Source: an uncultured Bacteroidales bacterium
GTDB lineage: Bacteria; Bacteroidota; Bacteroidia; Bacteroidales; Muribaculaceae
Length of the DNA stretch: 54,084 bases
Direction of reading: 5' to 3'
Assembly: GCA_902793405.1 (NCBI GenBank)
Contig: CADBDH010000016.1
Location: 1-54,084, forward strand
This document shows positions 19,420 to 28,174 of the stretch, in pieces. The notes under the pieces are model-generated. The model searched no databases and was not told where the DNA came from. It saw only the letters and a list, made by a program, of their open reading frames with translations. Every line of letters starts with the position of its first letter. Position 1 is the stretch's first letter. A program made the position numbers and the translations under genes.

Positions 19420-20016
19420 ATGAAGTGGATTAAACATCTCCTATTGTTGTCTTGCGTGTTGATGCTCACGATTCAACAGGCCAAGGCTGACGGTAACTAT
19501 ACCTATGGTGATGCGGTCGTCTTTAAGTCGGGCAAGGTCTTTATGAATTTTGCTCTCTATGATGATCATCGTGAAAACTCCGTGCCAAAATATCTGTTTA
19601 CCGTCGTCCTGAAATCATCTAAAAAGCACCTTTCCTATCCCCGAGACTGTAAATTGGTCATTAAGTTTGCTAATGACTCCATCCTTGAATTGAGAAGTTT
19701 TGGTGATGTTATTCGTGAGATGGATACCACTAATGGCGTAGTATATGCAGATGACGGGATTGAATACACGGGACGTATCAATAATCCTTATTATGACATA
19801 CCATGGCTTTCTCACTCAATGCCGCTTATATCCATCTACTATACCGGAAGGGATTATCTGCTTGAAGACACCGATTTGCAGAAACTGCTCATGTGGCCCA
19901 TCGTGAAGGTGGAGGTTGAACTTGCCAACGGGGTCAAAAAAAACTTCAAAGTCGGTAAAAGACGAGGGAAGAAAGTGCTGAAGCAACTCCAGGATTGCTG
20001 GCGGAGCCTGAAGTAA
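19420..20016 (+). CDS. Secreted protein of unknown function
   Basis: The 198-residue product starts with a clear signal peptide (MKWIKHLLLLSCVLMLTIQQAKA). The mature part is rich in short beta-type stretches: VVFKSGKVFMNFALYDD, KYLFTVVLKSSKK, KLVIKFANDSILELRSFGDV, PLISIYYTGRDYLLEDTDLQKLL and IVKVEVELANGV. It ends in a basic helical tail (FKVGKRRGKKVLKQLQDCW). I do not recognise the family. It has its own likely promoter and stands alone between lepA and the transglutaminase gene. Base composition is a little more AT-rich than its neighbours. Confidence 0.75.
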   Translation: MKWIKHLLLLSCVLMLTIQQAKADGNYTYGDAVVFKSGKVFMNFALYDDHRENSVPKYLFTVVLKSSKKHLSYPRDCKLVIKFANDSILELRSFGDVIREMDTTNGVVYADDGIEYTGRINNPYYDIPWLSHSMPLISIYYTGRDYLLEDTDLQKLLMWPIVKVEVELANGVKKNFKVGKRRGKKVLKQLQDCWRSLK

Positions 20017-20055
20017 ATGCCCCCATTCGTTCTTGCGCTGTTTTTTGCCTATTTA

Positions 20056-20087
20056 TTTGCCAAGCCAGCTAGAATGTGCTACATTTG
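20056..20087 (+). promoter_or_regulatory. Promoter for the transglutaminase-hydE pair
   Basis: TTTG at 20056-20059 and TACATTTG at 20080-20087 are separated by exactly 20 bases, an excellent fit. The expected transcript start near 20094 leaves about 38 bases to the ATG at 20132 and rules out the longer reading from 20033. Confidence 0.75.
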
Positions 20088-20131
20088 CAACTTATTGCAG
20101 ATGTATGGCTTGCTGCGTTAATCATATCAAG

Positions 20132-22705
20132 ATGAAAAGACTATTAGCAATATTGACGACGGTGCTGGCTGTGGCTGGAATCAGTCAAGCGGCGACTGTC
20201 GATGAGTTGAGGACGCCCGACATGAAGGGCCTGAACGTGAATGAGCAGGAGATGGAGGCGTTGCGGTTCCTGTATGCCTACATGCCGCTGGCCGACGTGA
20301 CGGACTACCCTATCGAGTTTTATCTGGAGAACGTGCGTGCCACCTTCGAGGCCCGCAAGCAGATGCCGTGGGGCAAGAAGGTGCCTGAATTGATGTTCAA
20401 GCACTTTGTATTGCCCTTGCGCGTCAACAACGAGGCGCTGGATATGTCCAGGCCCGTCTTTTTCAAGGAACTGAAAGAACGCGTGGCCGGCATGAGCATG
20501 GAAGAGGCCATCCTGGAGGTAAACCACTGGTGCCATGAACACGTGACCTATCAGCCCAGCGACTCCCGCACGTTGTCACCACTTGCCTGCATGAATACCG
20601 CCATCGGCCGCTGCGGCGAGGAATCCACCTTCACGGTTGCAGCCCTCAGGTCTATCGGCATTCCCGCCCGCCAGGTTTATACCCCGCGTTGGGCACACAC
20701 CGACGACAACCATGCCTGGGTCGAGGCCTGGGCCGACGGCAAGTGGCACTTTATGGGCGCTTGTGAGCCCGAGGCTGTGCTGGACCTGGGTTGGTTCAAT
20801 GCCCCCGCATCGAGGGCGCTGCTGATGCACACACGCGCCTTTGGCGACTATAACGGCTCCGAGGAGGTGATGCTGCGCACCCGCAATTTCACCGAGATCA
20901 ACCTCATCGGCAACTATGCCGCCACGGCATCGACTCAGGTGCAGGTGCTTGACAAGGCCGGCAACCACGTCAAGGGAGCCAAGGTTGAATTCCGCATCTA
21001 CAACTACGGCGAGTTCTACCCTGCCGCCACCAAATATACCGATGGCAAGGGCCAGACATCGCTCACGGCCGGTAAGGGCGATATGCTCGTGTGGGCCAGC
21101 AAGGACGGCTGGTATGGATACAGCAAGGTGACCTTCGGCAAGGATAAGAACGTGGACATCCCCCTCAACAAGAGCAATAGCCTGAAGGCAGGGCCGTCGT
21201 ATGAAACATTCGACATCGTGCCGCCGGCGGAAAAGGCCGTCATGCCCCAGGTCACTCCCGAAATGGCCGCTGCCAACAAAGTGCGTTTCGCCCGTGAAGA
21301 CTCCATCCGCAAGGCCTATGAAGCTACTTTCCTGACTCGCGACAAAGCACAAAACCTATGCGCCGCCGCAGCCGATTATTTGGTGAAAGCCCGCGGCAAT
21401 TGGCAAACGATATCGGATTTCTTGAACAAGCATAGCGACAATATGGACCGTGTGCTTGGCGTACTCCAAGGACTGAACGACAAGGACATGCGTGACGTGA
21501 CGATGGCTATCCTGGAGGACGCTTATAATGCCCGTAGTAGCCAGTTGGCCCAGCGCGTGGAATATGAGATGATTACCTCGCCCTTCAAGTGTGAGTTGCA
21601 GAATGCCTTTGATGCCGCAACAGCTGCGCAGTTCAAGGCCGATCCTTCGAGGCTCGTGGCATGGGTGCGCGACAACATTGCAATCCATCCCGAGGAGAAT
21701 GCCCTGCACATCGCCCAAACGCCGATGGGCGTGTGGCGCTCCCGTGTGGCCGACGGTCGCGGCCGTGACATCTTCTTTGTGGACCTGGCCCGCTCGCTCG
21801 ACATCGAGTCCCGCATGGACCCCGTGACCGGCAAGGTGCAGTACCGCACCAGTGGTGACTGGCAGGACGTGAATTTTGAGGCCGTGGAGCAACAGAATGC
21901 GCAGACGGGCATCCTGAAACTGGGCTACACCCCTACCCCAACCCTCGATGATCCGAAATACTACCACCATTTTTCCATTTCGCGTATCCTGGATGACGGT
22001 TCAACCCAGTTACTGAACTACGATGAGGGTGATTCCGGGCTTGAGGAAGGCTCATCGTGGAGCAATACTTTCCAGAACGGCACACCGCTCGATGCCGGTA
22101 CCTATATGCTCACCAGCGGTACCCGTGCCGCCAGTGGCAAGGTGCTGGTTGCCAACCGAATTTTCACGGTCAAGCCAGGCGAAATCACAACCATCAACCT
22201 GACCATGCGTCAGAGCGATGACATCGTCGCCGTCATCGGCAATTTCAATTCCGAGTCCAAGTTCCAATTGCTTGACAGTGAGCTGAAGCCGGTGCCTGGC
22301 GATGCGGTGAGCATCTTATCTCAGACCGGCCGCGGCTACTTCATCGTGGGCGTGCTGGGAGTGGGCCAAGAGCCTACCAACCATGCCATGCGTGACATCT
22401 CCAAGATGAGTACGGAATTGGATAAATGGGGCCGTCCCATGGTCTTGCTGTTCGAGAACGCGCAGGAAGCCCAGAAGTATCGTCAGGAGAATTTCGGTGT
22501 CCTGCCCCGCAACATCATCTACGGCATCGACACTGACGGCAGCATCCGCCGCCAGATTGCCCAGGAGATGAAACTCCAGAGCGAAACGCAACTGCCCATG
22601 TTCATCCTTGCCGATACCTTTAACCGTGTGATGTTCTGCTCCCAGGGCTATACCATCGGTTTGGGCGAGCAGTTCACTAAGGTCATCGGCAATCTGAATA
22701 AATAA
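20132..22705 (+). CDS. Secreted transglutaminase-fold protein with thioredoxin-like C-terminus
   Basis: From the preferred ATG the product has 857 residues and a signal peptide (MKRLLAILTTVLAVAGISQA). A transglutaminase-like core spans about residues 130-250, with the catalytic cysteine in GRCGEES (Cys161), the histidine in DDNHAWVEAW (His194) and an acidic partner probably within GACEPEAVLDLGWF. A carboxypeptidase-regulatory/Ig-like beta domain follows at about 265-350 (VQVLDKAGNHVKGAKVEFRI). The last 150 residues resemble a redoxin without a CxxC pair (RPMVLLFENAQEAQKYRQEN, QLPMFILADTFNRVMF). Such proteins are frequent in gut Bacteroidales and probably act as periplasmic peptidases or cross-linkers; the substrate is unknown. 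hydE follows within ten bases. Confidence 0.85.
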   Translation: MKRLLAILTTVLAVAGISQAATVDELRTPDMKGLNVNEQEMEALRFLYAYMPLADVTDYPIEFYLENVRATFEARKQMPWGKKVPELMFKHFVLPLRVNNEALDMSRPVFFKELKERVAGMSMEEAILEVNHWCHEHVTYQPSDSRTLSPLACMNTAIGRCGEESTFTVAALRSIGIPARQVYTPRWAHTDDNHAWVEAWADGKWHFMGACEPEAVLDLGWFNAPASRALLMHTRAFGDYNGSEEVMLRTRNFTEINLIGNYAATASTQVQVLDKAGNHVKGAKVEFRIYNYGEFYPAATKYTDGKGQTSLTAGKGDMLVWASKDGWYGYSKVTFGKDKNVDIPLNKSNSLKAGPSYETFDIVPPAEKAVMPQVTPEMAAANKVRFAREDSIRKAYEATFLTRDKAQNLCAAAADYLVKARGNWQTISDFLNKHSDNMDRVLGVLQGLNDKDMRDVTMAILEDAYNARSSQLAQRVEYEMITSPFKCELQNAFDAATAAQFKADPSRLVAWVRDNIAIHPEENALHIAQTPMGVWRSRVADGRGRDIFFVDLARSLDIESRMDPVTGKVQYRTSGDWQDVNFEAVEQQNAQTGILKLGYTPTPTLDDPKYYHHFSISRILDDGSTQLLNYDEGDSGLEEGSSWSNTFQNGTPLDAGTYMLTSGTRAASGKVLVANRIFTVKPGEITTINLTMRQSDDIVAVIGNFNSESKFQLLDSELKPVPGDAVSILSQTGRGYFIVGVLGVGQEPTNHAMRDISKMSTELDKWGRPMVLLFENAQEAQKYRQENFGVLPRNIIYGIDTDGSIRRQIAQEMKLQSETQLPMFILADTFNRVMFCSQGYTIGLGEQFTKVIGNLNK

Positions 22706-22714
22706 GAGCGTGTG

Positions 22715-23770
22715 ATGATGAAGTGCATCGTTGACAAATTGAGGAAACAGCATCGCTTGTCGTCCGACGAATATCGGGTGCTGCTCACCATGCGTAATCC
22801 TCAAGATGTCGATTACCTGATGACACAGGCCCGCGAGGTGGCTCAGCAGCAGTTTGGACGAGGTATCTTCCTGAGGGGACTTGTCGAGTTGACCAACGTC
22901 TGCCGCAACGACTGCCTGTATTGCGGCATCCGCCGCAGTAACGCCCATGTAGCGCGCTACACATTGACGCGTGAGCAGGTGCTGGCTTGCTGTGAGCTGG
23001 GCTATGAGATAGGGTTCCGCACATTTGTGCTGCAGGGCGGTGAATGGGGCGAGGAACGCTCGCGATGGATTGCCGACCTGATCAGTGAAATCAGGAGCCG
23101 ATGGTCGGATTGCGCCATCACCCTCTCGCTGGGCGAACATCCGCGCGAAACCTATGCGCTGTGGAAGGATGCAGGCGCCGACCGCTATCTGCTGCGGCAC
23201 GAGACCCATAACGAGCGCCTGTACAGCCTGCTGCACCCCAAGGGCTTGACCATCGGTCATCGCCTGCAGTGCCTGGACTGGCTCAAGGAACTGGGCTACC
23301 AGGTGGGTACCGGCATCATGGTGGGTTCTCCGTTCCAGAGCCTCAAGACCATAGTCGAGGATATCCAATATCTGGTGGATTTCCAGCCCCACATGATAGG
23401 CATCGGGCCGTTTATTCCGCAGCACGACACGCCGTTTGCCCGTTTCCCGGCAGGTAGCATCGATTTGACCACTCGCCTGTATGCCATCCTGCGATTGGCT
23501 CTGCCCCAGGCATTAATTCCCAGCACAACGGCCATGGCCACGCTGGCTCCCGACGGCAGATTGCGCGGCATCCTGGCTGGAGCTAATGTCGTGATGCCCA
23601 ACTTGTCGCCCACCGACACGCGCAAGCAGTACGCGCTGTATGACAACAAAGCCGCCTTTGGCGCCGAATCGGCCCAAGGCATTGATGAATTCAAAGCCGA
23701 GTTAGCAACCATCGGCTACCACATCGACTGGTCGCGTGGCGATCACGAGGCCAAAAAGAAAGCTGAATAA
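22715..23770 (+). CDS. hydE: HydE, radical SAM maturase of [FeFe]-hydrogenase
   Basis: The 351-residue radical SAM enzyme (GTG at 22712 or ATG at 22718 are alternative starts) takes part in building the H-cluster of [FeFe]-hydrogenase. The SAM-cluster motif is CRNDCLYC (Cys63, Cys67, Cys70) inside VELTNVCRNDCLYCGIRRSN, the standard HydE context. Further family signatures are FVLQGGEWGEER, ITLSLGEHP, RYLLRHETHNERLYSLLHP, TGIMVGSPFQS, IGPFIPQHDTPF and the closing NLSPTDTRKQYALYDNK. The auxiliary cluster cysteines found near the C-terminus of some HydE proteins are missing, which is common and does not abolish activity. No hydrogenase, HydF or HydG lies in this window. It follows the transglutaminase gene with almost no gap. 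Confidence 0.92.
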   Translation: MMKCIVDKLRKQHRLSSDEYRVLLTMRNPQDVDYLMTQAREVAQQQFGRGIFLRGLVELTNVCRNDCLYCGIRRSNAHVARYTLTREQVLACCELGYEIGFRTFVLQGGEWGEERSRWIADLISEIRSRWSDCAITLSLGEHPRETYALWKDAGADRYLLRHETHNERLYSLLHPKGLTIGHRLQCLDWLKELGYQVGTGIMVGSPFQSLKTIVEDIQYLVDFQPHMIGIGPFIPQHDTPFARFPAGSIDLTTRLYAILRLALPQALIPSTTAMATLAPDGRLRGILAGANVVMPNLSPTDTRKQYALYDNKAAFGAESAQGIDEFKAELATIGYHIDWSRGDHEAKKKAE

Positions 23771-23815
23771 TCTGGCGTTTGCTCCAGACTATTCAGCCGT
23801 TTTCTCTGTTTTACT
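23762..23815 (+). terminator. Terminator overlapping the hydE stop
   Basis: A 14-bp stem with one mismatch (GCTGAATAATCTGG with CCAGACTATTCAGC, 8-base loop) covers the hydE stop codon and is followed by a T-rich stretch at 23799-23823. It lies between the convergent hydE and trxA genes and may serve both. Confidence 0.75.
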
Positions 23816-23821
23816 CTCTTT

Positions 23822-24139
23822 TTACAGCAGTCCGTCAATCTTGGCGGTGAGCATGTCGCGGGTGATGGTGCCCACGTGCTTGTCCACCATCTTGCCTTCT
23901 TTGTCAAAGAACAGCAAGGTGGGGATGTTGCGGATACCGTATTCCACACCCAGGTCAGTCTCATCATCTACGTTGTACTTGCCGATGATGGCACGTCCAT
24001 CGTAGGCCGTTGCCAGTTCCTCGACAATGGGAGCGATGCTGCGGCAGGGACCACACCAGGGAGCCCAAAAATCAATCACAACGGGCATGCCCGATTCCAG
24101 TAATTCCTTGTAGTTAGCGTCGTTAATCTCTCTAGCCAT
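23822..24139 (-). CDS. trxA: Thioredoxin
   Basis: The 105-residue cytoplasmic thioredoxin carries the active site WCGPC (Cys29 and Cys32) within VIDFWAPWCGPCRSIAPIVEE, the cis-proline loop IRNIPTLLFFDKEGK and the KYNVDDETDLGVEYGI segment. It reduces protein disulfides, including ribonucleotide reductase and peroxidases. There is no signal peptide. It lies 82 bases behind dnaE on the same strand; a small hairpin in the gap (24203-24218) makes a shared transcript uncertain. Confidence 0.96.
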   Translation of the reverse strand: MAREINDANYKELLESGMPVVIDFWAPWCGPCRSIAPIVEELATAYDGRAIIGKYNVDDETDLGVEYGIRNIPTLLFFDKEGKMVDKHVGTITRDMLTAKIDGLL

Positions 24140-24202
24140 TTCTTTTAGTTTTTAATGAATTGTTATTGTCTAATTTCAGATGATTTATTCATTTGCAATT
24201 AC

Positions 24203-24218
24203 AATGCCAACTGGCATT
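24203..24218. terminator. Hairpin between dnaE and trxA
   Basis: AATGCC and GGCATT flank a 4-base centre in an overall palindromic 16-mer just behind the dnaE stop. No T-run follows on the minus strand, so it would be a weak terminator. Confidence 0.35.
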
Positions 24219-24221
24219 TTG

Positions 24222-27200
24222 TCATATTAGGGCATTGACCTTGTATTTCAGTCCCGCTTCGCGCAACGACTCCATCAAGCGTTTGTCAACGGAGATTGGC
24301 TTCTTGGACCGCAGCATGACATAATTGCCACTCACCTGGTCCTTCATGCGGAAGTACAGTTCGCAATGGTTGTCGCCCTTGGCTCCCAGATGCGGTTTCA
24401 GGAAGTCCACATTATTCAAGTCGTCATCCTTGAGCGAGATAACGAGGTTTTTCAACATTTTGCCCTTGAGGTTTTCAAGCAGCTCAATGGTTTTGACGTT
24501 GAAGCGAACGTTGTCGCCGTAGCCTTTCTCGTAGGCACCTCTCACGACGATGGCCAGGCCAGGCACGCCGAACTTCTGGTAATCCACGAACTTGTTGCCG
24601 AAGAGCATGAACTCGAATGAGCCCGAATAGTCCTCAATCTTCAGGATGCCGAACTGGCCGCCTTTCTTGCCCATGCGCGTCTGGAAGTCCACAACCAGTC
24701 CGCCCATCGTGAGCTCCTTGTCAAGGGTGTCGGAGTGGTTCTTGACCTCGGCCAGCGGCGTGTCGCAGCCGTAATTCACTTCGATATAATAGGGATCCAG
24801 AGGATGGGCCGACAAGTACATGCCCACCAGGTCGCGTTCGCGGTTCAGGCGTTCGAGCTGGGACCAAGGCTCAGCGTTGGGAATAGCCGGGGTGGCCACC
24901 TCGATGGCGCCAAAGGCCCCGAAGAGGGAATTCTGCATCTCCTGCTGGCTGGCCTGGTAACGCTGGCCGAATCGCATCAGCGTCTCGCTGAACGACTCGT
25001 TGCGGGGATTCACCTCAAAGAAGTCTTCGCGCTTGATTTCCTTGAAGTCGTCGAAGGCACCTGCCAGCGCCATCGATTCGAGCGCCTTGCGGTTGCAAGC
25101 GCCCTGGTTGATGCGCTGTACGAAATCAAAGATGTCCTTGTAGGCACCGTTCTTGGTACGCTCCTCAACGATGGAGTCCACGCAGCTCACGCCCACGCCC
25201 TTGATGCCGGCGAGGCCGAAACGAATGCGGCCGTCCTTGGTGGCGCTGAAGTTCTTGTAACTCTCGTTGATGTTGGGTCCCAACACCTCGATACCCATCG
25301 AGCGGCACTCGTCCATGTATTTGGACAACTTGTCCACGTCGTTGAGGTTACTGCTCAGCACGGCAGCCATGTATTCGCTGGGATAGTTGGCCTTGAGATA
25401 GGCGGTCTGGTAGGCCACCCAGCTGTAGCAGGTAGCATGCGACTTGTTGAAGGCGTAGGAAGCGAACTTCTTCCAGTCCTCCCAAATCTTGTTCAGCACC
25501 TTCTTGTCATGGCCGTTCTTCTCACCTCCCTCGTAGAACAGGGCTTCCAGCTCGTTCATCTTGTCGATCTGCTTCTTACCCATCGCCTTGCGCAGGGTGT
25601 CGCTCTGGCCACGTGTGAAATCGGCCAGTTGGCGCGACAGCAGCATGACCTGCTCCTGATAGACGGTGATGCCATAGGTCTCTTTGAGGTATTTCTCCAT
25701 GCAGGGGATGTCATACTCAATGGGCTCGGTGCCATGCTTGCGGCGGATGAACTGCGGGATGTAGTCCATGGGACCCGGTCGGTAGAGGGCGTTCATGGCA
25801 ATCAGGTCCTCAAAGCAGGTGGGATGCAGCTCGATGAGGTACTTCTGCATACCGGCGGACTCGAACTGGAACGTTCCCGACGTCTGGCCCTTGCAATAGA
25901 GTTCGTAGGTCTTGGGGTCATCGATGGGGATCTTCTCGATGTCGATGTCCACGCCATGGTTGAGTTTGATGTTATCGAGGGCCTCCTTGATGATGGAGAG
26001 GTTCTTCAAGCCCAGGAAGTCCATCTTGATCAGTCCGGTGCTCTCGATGACGCCGCCTTCATATTGCGTGACGATGATGCGCTCGCCATCGCTGTCGGTA
26101 GCGGTGCTGATGGGCACCCAGTCGGTGATGTCGTCGCGCCCGATGATGACACCGCAGGCGTGTACACCCGTATTGCGGATGCTGCCCTCCAACTTCTCGG
26201 CAAAACGTATGGTCTCTCCCACCCTGGGGTCATCGTTGTTGAGCTCGTCGCGGAAGTCGTTGAAGCACTCCAGGCAGTTTTTGACCGTGATTTTGTACTT
26301 CTTGCCGTTCTTGTCCTCGGGCATGTCGTTGGGCGACGAGGGGATGAATTTGGCCAGGCGGTTACTCTCGGCAACCGACAGGTCCTCGACGCGAGCCACG
26401 TCCTTGATGGCGCTCTTGGCCGCCATAGTGCCGTAGGTCACGATGTGAGCCACCTTCTCGGCACCGTATTTCTCGGTCACGTAGTTCAGCACCGCTGCAC
26501 GGCCGTCATCGTCAAAGTCGGTGTCGATATCGGGCAGTGAGATGCGGTCAGGGTTCAGGAAGCGCTCGAACAGCAGGTCATACTTCATCGGGTCTATCTT
26601 GGTGATGCCCAGGCAATAGGCCACGGCCGATCCTGCGGCCGATCCGCGGCCAGGCCCCACGGTGCAGCCCAATTTGGGCGCCATGCGGATGTAATCCTGC
26701 ACGATGAGGAAGTAGCCGGGGAAACCCATGTTCTTGATGGTCTCCAACTCAAAGTCGATGCGTTCGCGGTGTTCCTCGTCTAGTTCGGGCCAACGCTCCT
26801 TGGCTCCCTCATAGACCAGATAACGCAGGTAATCGTCCTCGTTGTCAAAGCCGTCGGGCAGCGGGAAATCGGGCAGGATGGGTGCATGGTCAATGCTGTA
26901 GATCTCCACCTTGTCGAGAATCTCGTTGGTGTTCTGCAGGGCTTCGGGCACGTCGGCAAACACCTCGTTCATCTCCTCCTGCGTCTTGAACCACTCCTGC
27001 TTGCTGTAGAGCATCACGTTCTCGTCGGTGAGTTTCTTGCCCGTTGACAGGCAGATCAGGCGCTCGTGGGCGTCGGCATCCTCCTCGTTGACAAAGTGTG
27101 AGTCGTTGGTGCAAATAAGCTTGATGTCAAGCTCCTTGGCAAACTGAATCAGCACATCGTTGACCAGGCACTGTTTCTCGTAGGTCTCATGGTTGGCGCG

Positions 27201-27767
27201 GGCCACAGTCGCCTTGTGGCGCTGCAGCTCCAGGTAATAATCGTCGCCAAACACGCTCTTGAACCACTGGACGGTCTCACGTGCCTGGTTCATCTGCCCG
27301 TTCATGATCAGCTGGGGAACCTCGCCACCCAAGCAGGCCGAGCAGCAGATGATGCCCTCGTGGTATTTCTCCAGCTCGCTATGGTCGGTACGGGGATGGG
27401 AATAGAAGCCCTCGGTCCAGCCGTGAGAGACGATCTTGATGAGGTTCTTGTAGCCCTTGAGGTTCTTGGCCAGCAGAATCAGGTGGCGTCCGATGTCGCG
27501 CTTGTCGATGTGCTCATGGCGGTCCTTGTTGGCGACATAGACCTCGCAGCCAAAGATGGGCTTGAACTTCTCGTCATCGCCACGTTTCTTGTTCAGTTTG
27601 CCCACATAATCGTGAAATTCCTTGATGCCGAACATGTTGCCGTGGTCGGTGATGGCCATGCCACGCATGCCGTTGGCTATAGCCTTGTCAACCAGCGCCT
27701 TGACAGGTGCTTGCCCATCAAGGATCGAGTATTGTGAATGTACGTGAAGATGTACAAATGGTATCAT
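24222..27767 (-). CDS. dnaE: DNA polymerase III alpha subunit
   Basis: The 1181-residue replicative polymerase opens with the PHP domain (FVHLHVHSQYSILDGQ, AITDHGNMFGIKEF). The catalytic aspartates lie in LPDIDTDFDDDGR as Asp413 and Asp415, followed by GTMAAKSAIKDVAR, RNTGVHACGVIIG, the fingers region (SATCYSWV-like HATCYSWVAYQTAYLKANYP), a helix-hairpin-helix (GLAGIKGVGVSCVDSI) and an OB domain near the end (LTMGGLVVDFQTRMGKKGG). The length is in the DnaE1 range. The ATG at 27767 starts MIPFVHLHVHSQ. The promoter at 27837-27868 gives a leader of about 60 bases that contains a perfect palindromic repeat. Confidence 0.98.
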   Translation of the reverse strand: MIPFVHLHVHSQYSILDGQAPVKALVDKAIANGMRGMAITDHGNMFGIKEFHDYVGKLNKKRGDDEKFKPIFGCEVYVANKDRHEHIDKRDIGRHLILLAKNLKGYKNLIKIVSHGWTEGFYSHPRTDHSELEKYHEGIICCSACLGGEVPQLIMNGQMNQARETVQWFKSVFGDDYYLELQRHKATVARANHETYEKQCLVNDVLIQFAKELDIKLICTNDSHFVNEEDADAHERLICLSTGKKLTDENVMLYSKQEWFKTQEEMNEVFADVPEALQNTNEILDKVEIYSIDHAPILPDFPLPDGFDNEDDYLRYLVYEGAKERWPELDEEHRERIDFELETIKNMGFPGYFLIVQDYIRMAPKLGCTVGPGRGSAAGSAVAYCLGITKIDPMKYDLLFERFLNPDRISLPDIDTDFDDDGRAAVLNYVTEKYGAEKVAHIVTYGTMAAKSAIKDVARVEDLSVAESNRLAKFIPSSPNDMPEDKNGKKYKITVKNCLECFNDFRDELNNDDPRVGETIRFAEKLEGSIRNTGVHACGVIIGRDDITDWVPISTATDSDGERIIVTQYEGGVIESTGLIKMDFLGLKNLSIIKEALDNIKLNHGVDIDIEKIPIDDPKTYELYCKGQTSGTFQFESAGMQKYLIELHPTCFEDLIAMNALYRPGPMDYIPQFIRRKHGTEPIEYDIPCMEKYLKETYGITVYQEQVMLLSRQLADFTRGQSDTLRKAMGKKQIDKMNELEALFYEGGEKNGHDKKVLNKIWEDWKKFASYAFNKSHATCYSWVAYQTAYLKANYPSEYMAAVLSSNLNDVDKLSKYMDECRSMGIEVLGPNINESYKNFSATKDGRIRFGLAGIKGVGVSCVDSIVEERTKNGAYKDIFDFVQRINQGACNRKALESMALAGAFDDFKEIKREDFFEVNPRNESFSETLMRFGQRYQASQQEMQNSLFGAFGAIEVATPAIPNAEPWSQLERLNRERDLVGMYLSAHPLDPYYIEVNYGCDTPLAEVKNHSDTLDKELTMGGLVVDFQTRMGKKGGQFGILKIEDYSGSFEFMLFGNKFVDYQKFGVPGLAIVVRGAYEKGYGDNVRFNVKTIELLENLKGKMLKNLVISLKDDDLNNVDFLKPHLGAKGDNHCELYFRMKDQVSGNYVMLRSKKPISVDKRLMESLREAGLKYKVNALI

Positions 27768-27805
27768 CTTTTTTCTGTTTTTCTATTTGTCTATGTTGAT
27801 GTGGA

Positions 27806-27823
27806 GACGCAAAATTTTGCGTC
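27806..27823. repeat. Perfect 18-base palindromic repeat in the dnaE leader
   Basis: GACGCAAAATTTTGCGTC is fully palindromic and lies between the dnaE promoter and its ATG, so it would be transcribed as a hairpin. The flanking GGA on the left matches the outer arm of the related element inside the DUF5686 gene at 30729-30754. Palindromes with this GAGACGC...GCGTCTC form are, from memory, scattered in many Bacteroidales genomes. Confidence 0.75.
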
Positions 27824-27836
27824 GGGATGTGGATTG

Positions 27837-27868
27837 TAAAATTACTACTATTTTCCTAATCCACCAAA
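27837..27868 (-). promoter_or_regulatory. Promoter for dnaE
   Basis: On the minus strand TTTG (27865-27868) and TAATTTTA (27837-27844) are 20 bases apart. The -7 box lacks the final G, otherwise the fit is good. Confidence 0.5.
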
Positions 27869-28174
27869 ATAAAGTTATTAACAATGCAATTACACGGTTC
27901 CAGATCAGTCTGTGCCATTTCAAAATAATAGAATATTTTCCTCTATTCCTCCATCACTATGTAGGTGAGTGGATGAATAGATGAAAAGAAGGATTTGAGT
28001 TTGAGGCAAAAGGCAAAGAGGGTCCCTTTCACTAAACGACCTCCCTTAATCAAAGTACTCGATAATTCAGACGTGGAATTAGCCCAAAACGGCTTCTATA
28101 ATATAAATAGCCGCCCCACTGGATGCAGGACGGCTATCTGTTGTTAAGTATTTTGCTCAATAATAGTGCTAGCG
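27869..28174. other. Intergenic gap between dnaE promoter and the dockerin protein
   Basis: About 300 bases with no open frame of coding character. The only clear element is the hairpin at 28107-28137. The remainder is moderately AT-rich without repeats that I can see. Confidence 0.5.
28095..28137 (-). terminator. Terminator of the dockerin-tailed protein gene
   Basis: ATAGCCG (28107-28113) and CGGCTAT (28131-28137) form a 7-bp stem with a 17-base loop. On the minus strand it lies about 40 bases behind the stop and is followed by TTATATTATAG. Confidence 0.6.

Noticed and set aside
22316-23425. 369-residue minus-strand frame opposite hydE and the transglutaminase gene end
   Set aside because: It covers two real genes and lacks motifs.
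24735-26540. 601-residue open frame on the plus strand, opposite dnaE
   Set aside because: It is the mirror of a GC-rich, codon-biased dnaE; it has no recognisable motif and dnaE is certain.
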